NCBI RefSeq assembly: GCF_020685205.1
Contig: NZ_JAJERB010000008.1
Location: 1 to 64,000 of the forward strand
Source: Hymenobacter translucens
GTDB taxonomy: Bacteria > Bacteroidota > Bacteroidia > Cytophagales > Hymenobacteraceae
Length of the DNA: 64,000 nt
Direction of reading: 5' to 3'
A model generated the notes under the pieces. That model searched no databases. It had not been told where the DNA came from and was given only the letters and a program-made list of their open reading frames with translations. Each line of letters starts with the position of its first letter. Position 1 is the first letter of the stretch. The position numbers and the translations under genes were made by a program. Of the stretch, positions 24,546 through 34,118 are shown piece after piece.

Positions 24546-25565
24546 ATGAAATTTGGCTATTGGATGCCCGTCTTTGGCGGGTGGCTGCGCAACGTCGAGG
24601 ACGAGAACATGCGCGCCGACTGGAACTACGTCAAAACCCTGGGCCAGCGCAGCGAGGCGCTGGGCTACGACCTGACGCTTATTGCCGAGCTGTACCTGAA
24701 CGACATCAAGGGGCAGGAAGCCCCGGCCCTGGAAGCCTGGAGCACCGCCTCGGCCCTGGCCGCCGTCACGGAGCAGCTCGAAATCATGGTGGCCGTGCGC
24801 CCTACCTTTCATAACCCGGCTTTGCTGGCCAAGCAGGCCGCCAACATCGACCTGATCAGCAGCGGCCGCCTGTCGCTGAACGTGGTATCAAGTTGGTGGA
24901 AAGACGAGGCCACCAAGTACGGCCTGCACTTCGAGCAGCACGACGACCGGTACGCCCGCACCAGGGAATGGCTCGACGTGGTCACCAACGTGTGGAAAAA
25001 GGACAACTTCAGCTACCAGGGCAAATACTACCAGGTAACCGAAAACGTGCTCCAGCCCAAGCCGGCCAAGGCGCCGTTTCTGTATGCGGGCGGGGAATCG
25101 GAAGCCGCCAAGGACCTGATTTCAACCCAGTGTGACGGCTACGTGATGCACGGCGACTCGCCCGAGCAGATCGGGGCCCGCATTGCCGACATGCGCCGCC
25201 GCCGCGAGCAGAAAGGTTTGCCGCCGATGAAGTTCGGCGTGGCCGGCTACACCATCGTGCGCGAAACCGAGCAGGAAGTGAAAAAGGAGCTGAACCGCAT
25301 CACCGACGTGAAGGCCTCGTCGGCGGGCTACGGCAACTACCAGCAGTGGCTGGCCGGCACCCAGCTCGAGCAGCAGGTGTCCCTAGCCGACTACTCGGTC
25401 TCAAATCGGGGCCTGCGCACCGGGCTGACCGGCACCCCGGCCCAGATTCAGGACCGCATCGGCGCCTTTGAGGAGGTTGGCGTCGACTTTTTCCTGCTGC
25501 AGGCCAGCCCCCAGCTCGAAGAGATGGAGCGGTTTTCGGAAGCCGTTATCCGGGTGCTGGCCTAG
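24546..25565 (+). CDS. FMN-dependent monooxygenase, SfnG/SsuD-like (LLM class)
   Basis: A 339-residue luciferase-like (LLM) TIM-barrel flavin monooxygenase. MKFGYWMPVFGGW at the start, LISSGRLSLNVVSSWWKDEATKYG, HDDRYARTREWLDVV and LTGTPAQIQDRI are the family blocks. They resemble dimethylsulfone monooxygenase SfnG and alkanesulfonate monooxygenase SsuD, which release sulfite or sulfinate from organosulfur compounds using reduced FMN. Being 215 bp downstream of an ATP-grasp gene under a SAM riboswitch supports a sulfur-scavenging role. The palindromic element between the two genes may modulate read-through. No flavin reductase or ABC transporter lies nearby. A terminator follows at 25585. Substrate assignment is inferred. 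Confidence 0.85.
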   Translation: MKFGYWMPVFGGWLRNVEDENMRADWNYVKTLGQRSEALGYDLTLIAELYLNDIKGQEAPALEAWSTASALAAVTEQLEIMVAVRPTFHNPALLAKQAANIDLISSGRLSLNVVSSWWKDEATKYGLHFEQHDDRYARTREWLDVVTNVWKKDNFSYQGKYYQVTENVLQPKPAKAPFLYAGGESEAAKDLISTQCDGYVMHGDSPEQIGARIADMRRRREQKGLPPMKFGVAGYTIVRETEQEVKKELNRITDVKASSAGYGNYQQWLAGTQLEQQVSLADYSVSNRGLRTGLTGTPAQIQDRIGAFEEVGVDFFLLQASPQLEEMERFSEAVIRVLA

Positions 25566-25584
25566 GCTGAGCGCGGCGAATACA

Positions 25585-25637
25585 GAAGCCGGTCAGACGG
25601 TTTCGAGCCTTGTTCGGGCCGCCTGACCGGCTTTTTC
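25585..25637 (+). terminator. Terminator after the monooxygenase gene
   Basis: AAGCCGGTCAG and CTGACCGGCTT pair, with inner ACGG/CCGC partial pairing, followed by TTT. It ends the SAM-riboswitch transcription unit. Confidence 0.8.
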
Positions 25638-25649
25638 CGTTTTACCCAC

Positions 25650-25877
25650 ATGGATTTCCCAGCAACCACCTACCGCTACCTCGGCGACCGGCTGGCCCGG
25701 CTGATGAACTCCCCGCTGGTGGGCCAGGTTTGCCGGGCCGTGCGCGACGAGCGAGGCAAGTGCATCCGGGGCCGCAACGGGTCCATGCTGGTTGAGTTTG
25801 CATCGGGTCCTGCCGTAATCATGGCCCGACAACTACGCAAGGTTGCTTCCGACGAAGCTGAAAGCAGCCTGGGTTGA
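25650..25877 (+). CDS. Small hypothetical protein
   Basis: A 75-residue open frame directly after the terminator at 25637. The sequence is soluble and basic, with RDERGKCIRGRNGSMLVEF and MARQLRKV. It has no signal peptide, membrane segment or motif I can name. It is convergent with the next gene, whose stop is 4 bp away. The balanced composition suggests a real small gene, but it could be chance in this GC-rich DNA. Confidence 0.5.
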   Translation: MDFPATTYRYLGDRLARLMNSPLVGQVCRAVRDERGKCIRGRNGSMLVEFASGPAVIMARQLRKVASDEAESSLG

Positions 25878-25880
25878 AGC

Positions 25881-26792
25881 CTACGCTAAGTCAAGCTCAA
25901 TCTGAACGGCGGTGGAGCCACCGGCATCATCGTCGGTTACGAGCAGGGCCTCGTAGCGGGTGGCGCTCAAAGCGCGCCGGACAGTCAGGCTTTCCACCTT
26001 GCCCCGGTAGGGCCGTCCGTCCGGCAGCTCCAGGCGCGTCAGGGGCAGGCTGGTGGGCTTGATGGTGCCCGCTGCCGGCAGGACTCCGACAAAGCTACCC
26101 AGCACTTCGCCATCGGCTATGGCATCCTGCGTGTCTTCTACCGAAGCCGTGACGAACACGGTGCCATGAAAGGTGGAGGCTCCCGAAAATCCCGCCGGCT
26201 TGCCCTCAATAGCGGGCAAGTCATACTGCTGATGCTGAAAAGGCGGCACGTCGCGCTGATGCAGCAGGCAGTCCAGCGTTGGTATCAAGGGTAGGCGGAA
26301 GACGATATTGCCGGCCGCCGAGCCTACCGTCCGCTGAAAAAGCAGCAGCTCCGTGGGGGTGGTGGCGGCAGCTTCCAGGTTGAGGGTGATACCGGCGGGC
26401 AGCACCTTACGCAAAGCCGCGTACAGCCGCTCCAGCGACACGGGTTGCACCGTGGCCGTACCCGGGCCCGCGGGCAGGGCTATCCAGAACCCCTGCTCCC
26501 GCGCCGCCGTGGCCCCGGAACCGCACGCCAGCAGACCCGTTTCCCCATTGGCGGCCGAAATAGCTGTGAGGCATTCCAGATCCGGCTTGCGGTCCTTGGG
26601 AATGCGGCCGGTGCTGAAATGAGCCGTTTCAAACAAGCTCAGCGGGGCGTTGGGGGCCAGCGAGTCGGCCGCGAAGCTGTACAGAAAAGGTGAGTCGTCG
26701 CCGATGATGTAGGCCGTGTTGCCCACAATCTCGATTCCGGAAGCCGAAGGCAGCCGGGGCAGCTCAAACTGACGCAGAATCGTGGCTTTCAT
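25881..26792 (-). CDS. Uncharacterised protein, predicted beta-propeller
   Basis: A 303-residue protein with no signal peptide. Repeated short strands such as SGIEIVGNTAYIIGDDSPFLY, DLECLTAISA, NIVFRLPLI and GKVESLTVRR ... YEALLVTDDDAGG give the look of an open propeller, like phytase or esterase-like YncE folds. The family appears to be a Bacteroidota domain of unknown function. No catalytic motif is recognised. It stands alone between a convergent small gene and a co-directional OmpA protein 217 bp upstream. Confidence 0.75.
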   Translation of the reverse strand: MKATILRQFELPRLPSASGIEIVGNTAYIIGDDSPFLYSFAADSLAPNAPLSLFETAHFSTGRIPKDRKPDLECLTAISAANGETGLLACGSGATAAREQGFWIALPAGPGTATVQPVSLERLYAALRKVLPAGITLNLEAAATTPTELLLFQRTVGSAAGNIVFRLPLIPTLDCLLHQRDVPPFQHQQYDLPAIEGKPAGFSGASTFHGTVFVTASVEDTQDAIADGEVLGSFVGVLPAAGTIKPTSLPLTRLELPDGRPYRGKVESLTVRRALSATRYEALLVTDDDAGGSTAVQIELDLA

Positions 26793-27009
26793 TTGGGGGC
26801 TTGGATGTTGTGGTCGTGGGGACTGGAAGGTTGATAGTAGGTACTAGGTGTTGGGACAATAGGTTGGCCTGGGAAGAATGGCCGTCAACGGCTAAGGCCC
26901 AAATTGCCGGCGCAGCTTCTAAGAGCTACCCCGTTTCGAATACCAGGCACCAAACGCCGGAAATCTAAATCCTAAAATCCAGGATCCGAAGACCCCACTA
27001 ACCAAGACC

Positions 27010-29031
27010 CTATTTCACAATCGTAAACTCTACCCGGCGGTTGAGCTTGCGGGTTTCCTCCCGCTCGTTGCTGGAACGGGGCTTCGAGCCGCCGAAGCCG
27101 ACCGTCGTGATGCGCGCTTCGGCCACGCCCCGGCTCACGAGGTAGCGCTTCACCTCGGCTACCCGGTCTTCGGACAGCTTCTGGTTAAGCGCGGCGTCGC
27201 CCTGGTTGTCGGTGTGGCCTTCGAGGCGGATGTTTACCGTCGGGTTGTCCGTCAGGGTGCGGGCCAGGCGGTTCAGTTCCCCATACGAGGCAGGCAGCAG
27301 GTTGAACTTGCCCTGGGCAAAGATGAGCGTAGGCAGTTCCAGCCGGGCTCCTACGCTGGCTGGCACCAGCGTCAGCGTACGGTTAACCGGGCCGCTCATT
27401 ACCACAGTGTCGGTAGCGGTGAGAAAGCCGCCACTGGTGGCCGCCAGCCGGTAGCGGCCGGGAGGAAGAGTGAACTGAAACGAGCCGGAGGCATCCGTCG
27501 TGGCCGAAGCATTGAATACCATTTCGTTGCCCAGGCGGTTGGCTTTCACGACGGCAGTTACCCCCTTTTGCGTTTTGGCGTCCACTACCTGCCCGGTCAG
27601 CAGCTGTCGGCGGGCCAGCTCGGGGCTGATAGCCGGTTTTTTAACCGTATCGGCCACCGGAGCGCGGGAGGCAGTGCGGAACAGGTCGGCAGGACCGTTG
27701 GCCGTGCGGGCCGAGGCAAAATAGGCCTGCCGGCCGTCGGCGCTGAGCGTGAAGTAGGCATCGAAGCCGGGGCCGTTGAGCGTGGGCCCCAGGTTGCGGG
27801 GCGTGGTCCAGTTAATCCAGGTGTCGTCGAGGCGGGTGCTGACGAAGATGTCGGAGGAGCCGTAGCCGGCGTGACCGTAGGACGAGAAGTACAGCGTTTT
27901 ACCGTCGGGAGCCAGCCAGGGCGCAAACTCAAAGCCGGGGGAATTCAGCGTGCCGCCCAGGTTCCGGGGCTCACTCCAGCCCCCGGCGCCGGGCAGACTC
28001 ACGTACAAATCGTTGGCCCCGTAAGCATCGGCCCGGTCCAGGGACAAGAGCAGCACCTTCTCATCGGCCGACTGGAAAAAGCCCGTGGACGTGCCGGCCG
28101 AGTAGTAGCTGGTGATAGGCAGCCGCTCGGGCCGGTCGTTGCGACCCAGGCTGCGGGCCACGCGCGAGACGCCCTCGTCGCGGAAGGTGCCGTCGCGCTC
28201 ATAGGTGCCGCGCACGAGCAGGTGCTGGCCTTTGTCGCCGGTAATGGCCATTACGCCGTTGTTCTGCGGGGTATTCAGGGCGTCGAGACGGGTGGCGGGG
28301 CCCCAGGTGACGCCCTCGTCCACGGACGTACTCACCCAGATGTCGCCCGAGTCGGTGTTGCCTTCCAGGTTGCCGGTGAATTTCGTGCGGGCCAGGTACA
28401 GGGTTTTGCCGTCGGGGCTCAGCACGGGCTGCAGCTCGTTGCCGGGCGTGTTCAGGGCCGTCAGGGGCTCCGCCGGCCCGAACCCGCCCTGCGCGGGGTC
28501 CACGCTCAGGCGCAGCGGGAAAAGCCGCCACTGCTGGGTGGCGCGGTTCATGGGCCGCTGGTTTACAATAGCGGTACCGTTGGCTTTGTCGGAGGCCAGC
28601 AGCGACAGGCACTTTTCGTTGCCCCGGCTCACGAGCTGCACCGTACCGGTGGGGCCGGCGGCCACGAGCTTCCACTGCTGGTACAGACTACCGGTAAAGG
28701 GGCGCTGCACGAGCGGGGCGTTTTCGTCGGGCTTGTCTACCGTCAGGCACTTGCCGCTGTGCCGGCCCTCAATGCGGTAATACTCGCTGCCGGCATTGAT
28801 GCGGACAAAGCGCCACTGCTGGCTGGGCGAGTGCGTGAACTCCCACTGCACGGCCACCGCCCCGGCCTCGGCCGATGAGCCGGTGATGTCGAGGGAGCGG
28901 CCACTGCCCCGGGCCACGATGCCATAGTAGACCCCAGGATCGGGAGCGGGAGCAGTCTGCTGGGCCCAGGCCGGGCCTACGGTAAGTGCCAGAAGCAAAA
29001 GCAGCAACAGGTGCCGCGGGAAATAACGCAT
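27010..29031 (-). CDS. OmpA-family envelope protein with RICIN lectin and PD40 propeller domains
   Basis: A 673-residue exported protein with a signal peptide (about 1-24, PAWAQQ). Domains in order: a ricin-type beta-trefoil (about 30-175, with repeated QQWRF/QQWKL), PD40/WD40-like propeller repeats (about 185-450, with LSPDGKTLYLAR, LAPDGKTLYFSS and LSADGRQAYFAS), a carboxypeptidase-regulatory-like domain (about 475-555), and a C-terminal OmpA domain (about 565-673, with LEGHTDNQGDAALNQKLSEDR and NRRVEFTIVK) that binds peptidoglycan. It probably links the outer membrane to the cell wall and senses or binds a glycan. It is a single gene; the next gene upstream on the same strand is the response regulator. 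Confidence 0.92.
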   Translation of the reverse strand: MRYFPRHLLLLLLLALTVGPAWAQQTAPAPDPGVYYGIVARGSGRSLDITGSSAEAGAVAVQWEFTHSPSQQWRFVRINAGSEYYRIEGRHSGKCLTVDKPDENAPLVQRPFTGSLYQQWKLVAAGPTGTVQLVSRGNEKCLSLLASDKANGTAIVNQRPMNRATQQWRLFPLRLSVDPAQGGFGPAEPLTALNTPGNELQPVLSPDGKTLYLARTKFTGNLEGNTDSGDIWVSTSVDEGVTWGPATRLDALNTPQNNGVMAITGDKGQHLLVRGTYERDGTFRDEGVSRVARSLGRNDRPERLPITSYYSAGTSTGFFQSADEKVLLLSLDRADAYGANDLYVSLPGAGGWSEPRNLGGTLNSPGFEFAPWLAPDGKTLYFSSYGHAGYGSSDIFVSTRLDDTWINWTTPRNLGPTLNGPGFDAYFTLSADGRQAYFASARTANGPADLFRTASRAPVADTVKKPAISPELARRQLLTGQVVDAKTQKGVTAVVKANRLGNEMVFNASATTDASGSFQFTLPPGRYRLAATSGGFLTATDTVVMSGPVNRTLTLVPASVGARLELPTLIFAQGKFNLLPASYGELNRLARTLTDNPTVNIRLEGHTDNQGDAALNQKLSEDRVAEVKRYLVSRGVAEARITTVGFGGSKPRSSNEREETRKLNRRVEFTIVK

Positions 29032-29155
29032 GCAGGCAGAACGGATGGTCGGGGGCGCAAGTTAGCCGAAATCTACCCTGTCACGCAGCTTCAAGCTCCG
29101 GCGGGCATGGGCGGCCCGACTAACGCGCATGCCTAATGGGTTAGTGCCCAACCGC

Positions 29156-29830
29156 CTAGCTGATGAGCTTATGGCGCAGCGCATACTGAATCAGGCCTAC
29201 CACGGATTTGGAGTTGGTTTTGGTCAGGATGTTTTTGCGGTGGGTTTCCACGGTCCGCTCACTGATGAAGAGCGTTTCGGCAATGTGCTGGTTGGAATAC
29301 TCCTGGGCAATGAGCTGCAGAATCTCCCGCTCCCGGGCCGTCAGCTCCACCGGGCGGTCCTCCCCGCTCCGGTCCCGGTTGGCGGGCACGTTCAGGTTCT
29401 GCAGCAGCGTAGAGCCCACCTCGGGGCTGAAGTACGTCTGGCCCGCCGCCACCCGGCGGATGGCGTCGCCCAGCTCCTGCTTGCTGGTGTTCTTGAGCAG
29501 GTAGCCGGCTCCACCGGCTTCCAGCACTTCGGTAATGGAGGTGTGGTCGTGAAACATGCTCAGGGCGATGATGCGCACCTGCGGATACGCATCGCGTACG
29601 GCCCGGGTCAGCTCCACGCCGGTCATCTGGGGCATGTTCAGGTCGAAGATGGCCACTTGCACCTGCGGATGGTCGCGCAGGCGGCGCAGGGCTTCGGGGC
29701 CGGAGTTGGCCTGGGCCACCACCCGGATGTCGGCCTCGTTCTTGAGCAGGGTTTTAATGCCTTCAATCACCATCTGATGGTCATCGACCAGCAAAACCTG
29801 GATGCGGACGTCGGCGGAAGATTCGGGCAT
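29156..29830 (-). CDS. NarL/LuxR-family response regulator
   Basis: A 224-residue two-domain regulator. The receiver (about 10-125) has the acidic pair in LLVDDHQM, the phospho-acceptor Asp63 in IFDLNMPQMTG, and the conserved Lys in GYLLKNTSKQE. The C-terminal LuxR helix-turn-helix (about 158-220) reads LTAREREILQLIAQEYSNQHI and ISERTVETHRKNIL. It binds DNA when phosphorylated by a cognate sensor kinase. Two TPR-type kinases of the matching HisKA_3 class are encoded directly upstream on the same strand, 229 bp away, and are the likely partners. Confidence 0.94.
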   Translation of the reverse strand: MPESSADVRIQVLLVDDHQMVIEGIKTLLKNEADIRVVAQANSGPEALRRLRDHPQVQVAIFDLNMPQMTGVELTRAVRDAYPQVRIIALSMFHDHTSITEVLEAGGAGYLLKNTSKQELGDAIRRVAAGQTYFSPEVGSTLLQNLNVPANRDRSGEDRPVELTAREREILQLIAQEYSNQHIAETLFISERTVETHRKNILTKTNSKSVVGLIQYALRHKLIS

Positions 29831-30059
29831 GGCGAGCAGATTTTGACCGCAGCGGGTTCCAAAGCAGGAGTGCGGTCAAAAGGGTTGGCTGACCACCACG
29901 TCAGCCCCTTGTTAATCAGGACCGCAAGGTACTGGTATATTGGGGGAGTATGAAAAATAAGAATTGTTCTATGCAGTTTCCAGACTAGCGGGAGAAACGC
30001 AGCGCCAGGAAACAGGGACTGCCCCGGTGCCCGCGCAGCCGGCAACTACCGGCCCCGGA

Positions 30060-32078
30060 TCAGGCTTCCGGACCGGAGCGCAGCGGCACTTCCAGCGTCA
30101 CGGTGGTGCCCCGGCCGGGCGTGGAGTCGAACAGGGCGCGGCCGCCCAGGTACGCCATACGCGACTCCACATTCTGCAGGCCAATGCCTCCGTCATCGGC
30201 CGTGGAGCCCGGGCTGAAGCCCACGCCGTTGTCTTCCACCAGCACGCTGAGCATATCCTCGTGGCGAATCAGCTGCAGGGTAAGCTCGGTGGCGCGGGCG
30301 TGCTTGATAATGTTCTGCACCAGCTCCTGAATCACCCGGAACAGCACGTTTTCCAGGGTCGCGTCCAGCCGCTGCTGATCGAGTCCGAATACCTCGACCT
30401 GAATCCGGAGGCGGCTGTCGGCCGGACTGATTTTGTGCAGGAAGTCGCGCACCGCCTGAGCCAGTCCCTGCTTGATCAGGGCATTGGGCATCAGGTTGTG
30501 CGAGATGCTGCGCACTTCCCGCACCGACTCATCCACGATGTCCAGGGCATTGGTGAGCAGCAGCCGGTCCTCGGCCGGCAGGGTCAGGCGCTGCTCCAGG
30601 GCCGAGAGGTTCATCTTGGCTGCCGACAAGAGCTGCCCGACCCCGTCGTGCAGGTCGGAGCCTACCCGGCGCCGCTCGTTTTCCTCGGCCTGAAGCACAG
30701 CTTTGGCCCGGGCCCGCTCCTGCAGCTGCCGGTCCTGCTCCTGGGTTACTTTCGTGCGCAGGCGCTGCCGGCTATACAGCAGATAAGCCAGGCCGCTGAG
30801 CAGCAGCAGGGCCAGCCCTCCGCCCAGCAGCTGCCAGTTGCGCCGCTGCACCAGCTGCTGCTGCTGGCTGAGCTGCAAGCGGTTTACCTGCTGCTGCTGC
30901 TGAAGAAGCCGGTTTTCCGCTTCCTTCCGCTCGGTTTCGTAGCGGGTCTGCATCTCCGTAATCTGGCGGGTGCTGGCTTCGCTGAGCAACGAGTCTTTGG
31001 TAGTGGCCGCCAGCTGTTGCTGGGCGTAGGCAGCGGGGTAGTTGCCCAGGCGGGCATAGGCAGTGGCCAGCCCCTGATACGCAGCCCGCAGCGGCTCCCG
31101 GGCCCTGATGCGCCGGGCCACGACCAGGGCCTGCTGATACAGGCTTAGCGCCGGGCCCGGACGGTTTTGAGCCAGTTCCAGGTCGGCGAGGGCCGTGAGG
31201 CTGGCGGCCCGGCCGGGCTGGTCGTCGAGGCGGGTCTGCAGGCGCAGGCTTTGCTGGTAGCTGTCGGTGGCTTCTACCAGTCGGCCCTGGGTCTGAAACA
31301 GGCCGCCGAGGTTGCTCAGGGCCTGGGCCTCGTTGCGCTGATCGGCGTGCCCCTTGCTGCGGGCCAGGGCCCGCCGGAACATCGACAGCGCCGAATCGGG
31401 CTGATTAAGGCGGAGAAAGTCCTGACCGGCGAGGTTAAAGGCCAGCGCGTCGTTGTGGGCGTCGGGCTGGCGGCCGGGCAGACGCAGGTACCGCAGGTGG
31501 TAGCGCAACGCCTCCCGGTAGCGGCCCATCTGATAGTTCACTGTGCCCAGGTTGGCCAGGTCGGCGGCAATCCGCTCGGGGGTACCGTACTTTTCTTCGA
31601 GCCGCAGGGCCCGCACGTAGGTAGCCACGGCTTCGGGGTAGCGGCCCTGCCCCATCTGGGCTTCGCCGATGTTGTTGATGGCCCCGGCCACGCCCTGCCA
31701 GTCGCCCAGCTCGGCCCGGATCCGGCGGCAGGCCTCGAAGTCGGCAATGGACTCGGTGAAGCGCCCACTGGTGGCATGGATGATGCCGCGCAGGATGTAG
31801 GTTTTGGCCTGTCCTTTCCGGGAATTCAGGCGCCGGCCCAGCTCCAGGGCTTCCGCAGCCAGGGTCAGGGAGCGGACGGGGTTGGAGTTGCGGTGTTCCC
31901 AGACCAGCTCATTTAGCGTCTGAAGGCGGATGGAGTCGGGCGCGGCCTGCCGGGGCAGCACGGCCTCCAGGGAGTCGAGGCGGGGGTTTGACTGGGCCCG
32001 GCCAGGGGCTGGCGCCAGCAGCATACCCAGCAGCAGAGCTCCGGCACCCCGGTACGGAAGAGCTGACAGACGACGCAT
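30060..32078 (-). CDS. TPR-containing sensor histidine kinase (HisKA_3 type), kinase 1
   Basis: About 672 residues from the Met at 32078, which gives a tidy signal peptide (ALLLGMLLAPAPGRAQ). Another Met lies 13 codons upstream. Six or so TPR repeats (about 60-370) form the periplasmic sensor. A membrane helix (LLGGGLALLLLSGLAYLLY) precedes a coiled coil and the HisKA_3 dimerisation motif ERRRVGSDLHDGVGQLL with the phospho-histidine. The ATPase domain has IQELVQNIIKHA, VEDNGVGF and GIGLQNV. This layout is the common Bacteroidota NarX-like kinase. It lies between a second such kinase and the response regulator, all on one strand. Confidence 0.92.
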   Translation of the reverse strand: MRRLSALPYRGAGALLLGMLLAPAPGRAQSNPRLDSLEAVLPRQAAPDSIRLQTLNELVWEHRNSNPVRSLTLAAEALELGRRLNSRKGQAKTYILRGIIHATSGRFTESIADFEACRRIRAELGDWQGVAGAINNIGEAQMGQGRYPEAVATYVRALRLEEKYGTPERIAADLANLGTVNYQMGRYREALRYHLRYLRLPGRQPDAHNDALAFNLAGQDFLRLNQPDSALSMFRRALARSKGHADQRNEAQALSNLGGLFQTQGRLVEATDSYQQSLRLQTRLDDQPGRAASLTALADLELAQNRPGPALSLYQQALVVARRIRAREPLRAAYQGLATAYARLGNYPAAYAQQQLAATTKDSLLSEASTRQITEMQTRYETERKEAENRLLQQQQQVNRLQLSQQQQLVQRRNWQLLGGGLALLLLSGLAYLLYSRQRLRTKVTQEQDRQLQERARAKAVLQAEENERRRVGSDLHDGVGQLLSAAKMNLSALEQRLTLPAEDRLLLTNALDIVDESVREVRSISHNLMPNALIKQGLAQAVRDFLHKISPADSRLRIQVEVFGLDQQRLDATLENVLFRVIQELVQNIIKHARATELTLQLIRHEDMLSVLVEDNGVGFSPGSTADDGGIGLQNVESRMAYLGGRALFDSTPGRGTTVTLEVPLRSGPEA

Positions 32079-32173
32079 CCAGTTAAAAGACAGAAGGAAA
32101 GAAGGCCGGGCCAGCAACGCATGCCCGTGGCGTGCAAGGTATTGCTTTCGGGCCGGGCCGCCTAACCCGGCCC

Positions 32174-34060
32174 TTAGTACAGGGCCCCGTCGTGTGCGCC
32201 GGCCGACTGACCTGCACTTATCGTCTCGGGCTCAGGGTAGATCGGCACTTCCACGGAAATGGTGGTGCCCCGCCCGGGCCGGGAGTCCACGTTGAAGCGC
32301 CCGCGCAGGTAAGCCACGCGGGAGGCAATATTGCGAAGCCCGATTCCGGCCTCGGGCGGGTGCTCGGCATCCTGCACCTCAAAGCCCACGCCGTTGTCTT
32401 CCACCAGCACCGTGACCTCGCCCTCGTGGCGGATCAGCTGCAGGGTAAGCTCGGTGGCGCGGGCGTGCTTGATGATGTTCTGCACCAGCTCCTGAATGAT
32501 GCGGTACAGCACGACCTCTACCGCTGCCGGCAGGCGCTGCTCCAGCCCGATTGTTTCCAGGTGAATGCGCAGGCGGGCGGGCTGGCGAATCTTGTCCAGA
32601 AACTCCTGCACGGCCCGCACCAGTCCGCGCTTGATCAGGGCATTGGGCATCAGGTTGTGCGAGATGCTGCGTACCTCCCGCACCGACTCATCCACGATGT
32701 CCATCGTCTCGCGGAAGCGGTGGTCCTGCTCGGGCGTACTCAGGTTGCCAAGCTCCTCGCGCAGGGCCCCGATCTGCATCTTGGCGGCCGACAGCAGCTG
32801 CCCTACCCCATCGTGCAGGTCCAGCCCGATCCGGCGCCGCTCCGCCGACTCTGCTTCGAGCACGGCAGCGGCCCGCTGCTGCTGCAGCTGTTGCAGCTGC
32901 TGGGCAAACTCCACTTCCCGACGCAGATGGCGGCGACTGAGCAGCAGGTACGTCAGCCCGCCCAGCAGCGTAGCCAGCACCAGGGCCGCCAGCAGAATGT
33001 TCTGCCGGCGCTCGGCCGCGGCCAGGGCGCCTTCTTCGGCCAGCTCCTGCTGCCGCAGCTGCTCACTGAAACTCAGGGCCTGAACCTGGGCCACTTTGGT
33101 TTGACTGAACAGACTGTCGCGGGTGGCGGCGGCCACGGCCAGAAACCGGTAGGCCTCGTCGCTGTTGCCACGGGCGGCGTGAATTTCGGCCAGGTAGCCG
33201 CTGGCTTCAAACACGCCTTTGGCGTAGCGCCCGCGGCGGCTGGCTTCCAGCGCCTGCCGGCCGTAAGCCAAAGCCAGCTCGGGCTCCTGCCGGGTACGGG
33301 CCAGTTGGGCCAGGCCCAGATACGAGCGGCAAAGGGCGTAGGAAACCGGCATTCCCTGGGCCCGGGCAATCGAGCGGCGGTAGTACTCATCCGCCGCTGC
33401 GTGGTTGCCCCGCCGGGCCTCAACGTCGCCGAGCAACGATAAGTCGCCGATTTCGCTGTGCCGGTCGTGGTAGCGCAGGTCGTAGTCGTAACCCTGCCTG
33501 GTATAGAGCAAGGCGGAGTCGAGCTTGCCGGCCTGCAGGTAGGCGTTGCCGATGTTGCCCAGGATGGGCGTCAGCAGAATATAGTTCTGCCGGTCCTCTG
33601 CCAGCTTTTTAGCCCGAAAGTAGTAGCGCAGCCCCATCCGGTAGTTGCCCTGCTCGGAGTAGGCATAGCCGATGGCGTTATCGGCATGGATGATGCCGTC
33701 CGGGTAGGAAATCTTCTCGGCCAGCCGGCGGGCCTGGAGTTGGGTCTGCAAGGCCGTGGGGTAGTTGCCCGTGCGCATAAACGCCCAGCCCAGCATCAGC
33801 AGCGACTTGCACTCCCCCTGCCGGAACCCGAGCTGCCGGGCCAGGGTCAGGCTTTGCTCGCCGTAGCGGACCGCGGCCAGCGGGTTGTCGTCAGTCCGGT
33901 CCCAGGCCAGCTGAATCAGCAGCAGCACCCGGTTGGTATCCTGCCCCGTTACCCGTAGCAGGCGCTGCAGGCTGTCGGCCCGGGCACTCGGGCCCTGGGC
34001 CCGGACCGAGGGCAAGGCGGTGATAAAAAGCAGAAACGCAAGCAGTAGAGACTTTTGCAC
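32174..34060 (-). CDS. TPR-containing sensor histidine kinase (HisKA_3 type), kinase 2
   Basis: A 628-residue kinase with a signal peptide (MQKSLLLAFLLFITALPSVRAQ), TPR repeats (about 50-330), a membrane helix (ILLAALVLATLLGGLTYLLL), HisKA_3 motif ERRRIGLDLHDGVGQLLSAA with the phospho-histidine, and an ATPase domain with IQELVQNIIKHA, VEDNGVGFEV and GIGLRNI. The kinase half is very close to kinase 1, to the point of near identity in DNA over two stretches, while the sensor halves have diverged. The gap to kinase 1 is about 95 bp, so the two may be co-transcribed. Confidence 0.92.
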   Translation of the reverse strand: MQKSLLLAFLLFITALPSVRAQGPSARADSLQRLLRVTGQDTNRVLLLIQLAWDRTDDNPLAAVRYGEQSLTLARQLGFRQGECKSLLMLGWAFMRTGNYPTALQTQLQARRLAEKISYPDGIIHADNAIGYAYSEQGNYRMGLRYYFRAKKLAEDRQNYILLTPILGNIGNAYLQAGKLDSALLYTRQGYDYDLRYHDRHSEIGDLSLLGDVEARRGNHAAADEYYRRSIARAQGMPVSYALCRSYLGLAQLARTRQEPELALAYGRQALEASRRGRYAKGVFEASGYLAEIHAARGNSDEAYRFLAVAAATRDSLFSQTKVAQVQALSFSEQLRQQELAEEGALAAAERRQNILLAALVLATLLGGLTYLLLSRRHLRREVEFAQQLQQLQQQRAAAVLEAESAERRRIGLDLHDGVGQLLSAAKMQIGALREELGNLSTPEQDHRFRETMDIVDESVREVRSISHNLMPNALIKRGLVRAVQEFLDKIRQPARLRIHLETIGLEQRLPAAVEVVLYRIIQELVQNIIKHARATELTLQLIRHEGEVTVLVEDNGVGFEVQDAEHPPEAGIGLRNIASRVAYLRGRFNVDSRPGRGTTISVEVPIYPEPETISAGQSAGAHDGALY

Positions 34061-34118
34061 CCTCTAAGATAGAAATCTTTCGGGGGAGGGAAAAATCCTG
34101 CTGCTTATTGGTGCCCTC

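Noticed and set aside
30870..30905. CTG-rich microsatellite-like run in kinase 1
   Set aside because: It encodes the glutamine-rich coiled coil next to the membrane helix, a common feature of this kinase class.
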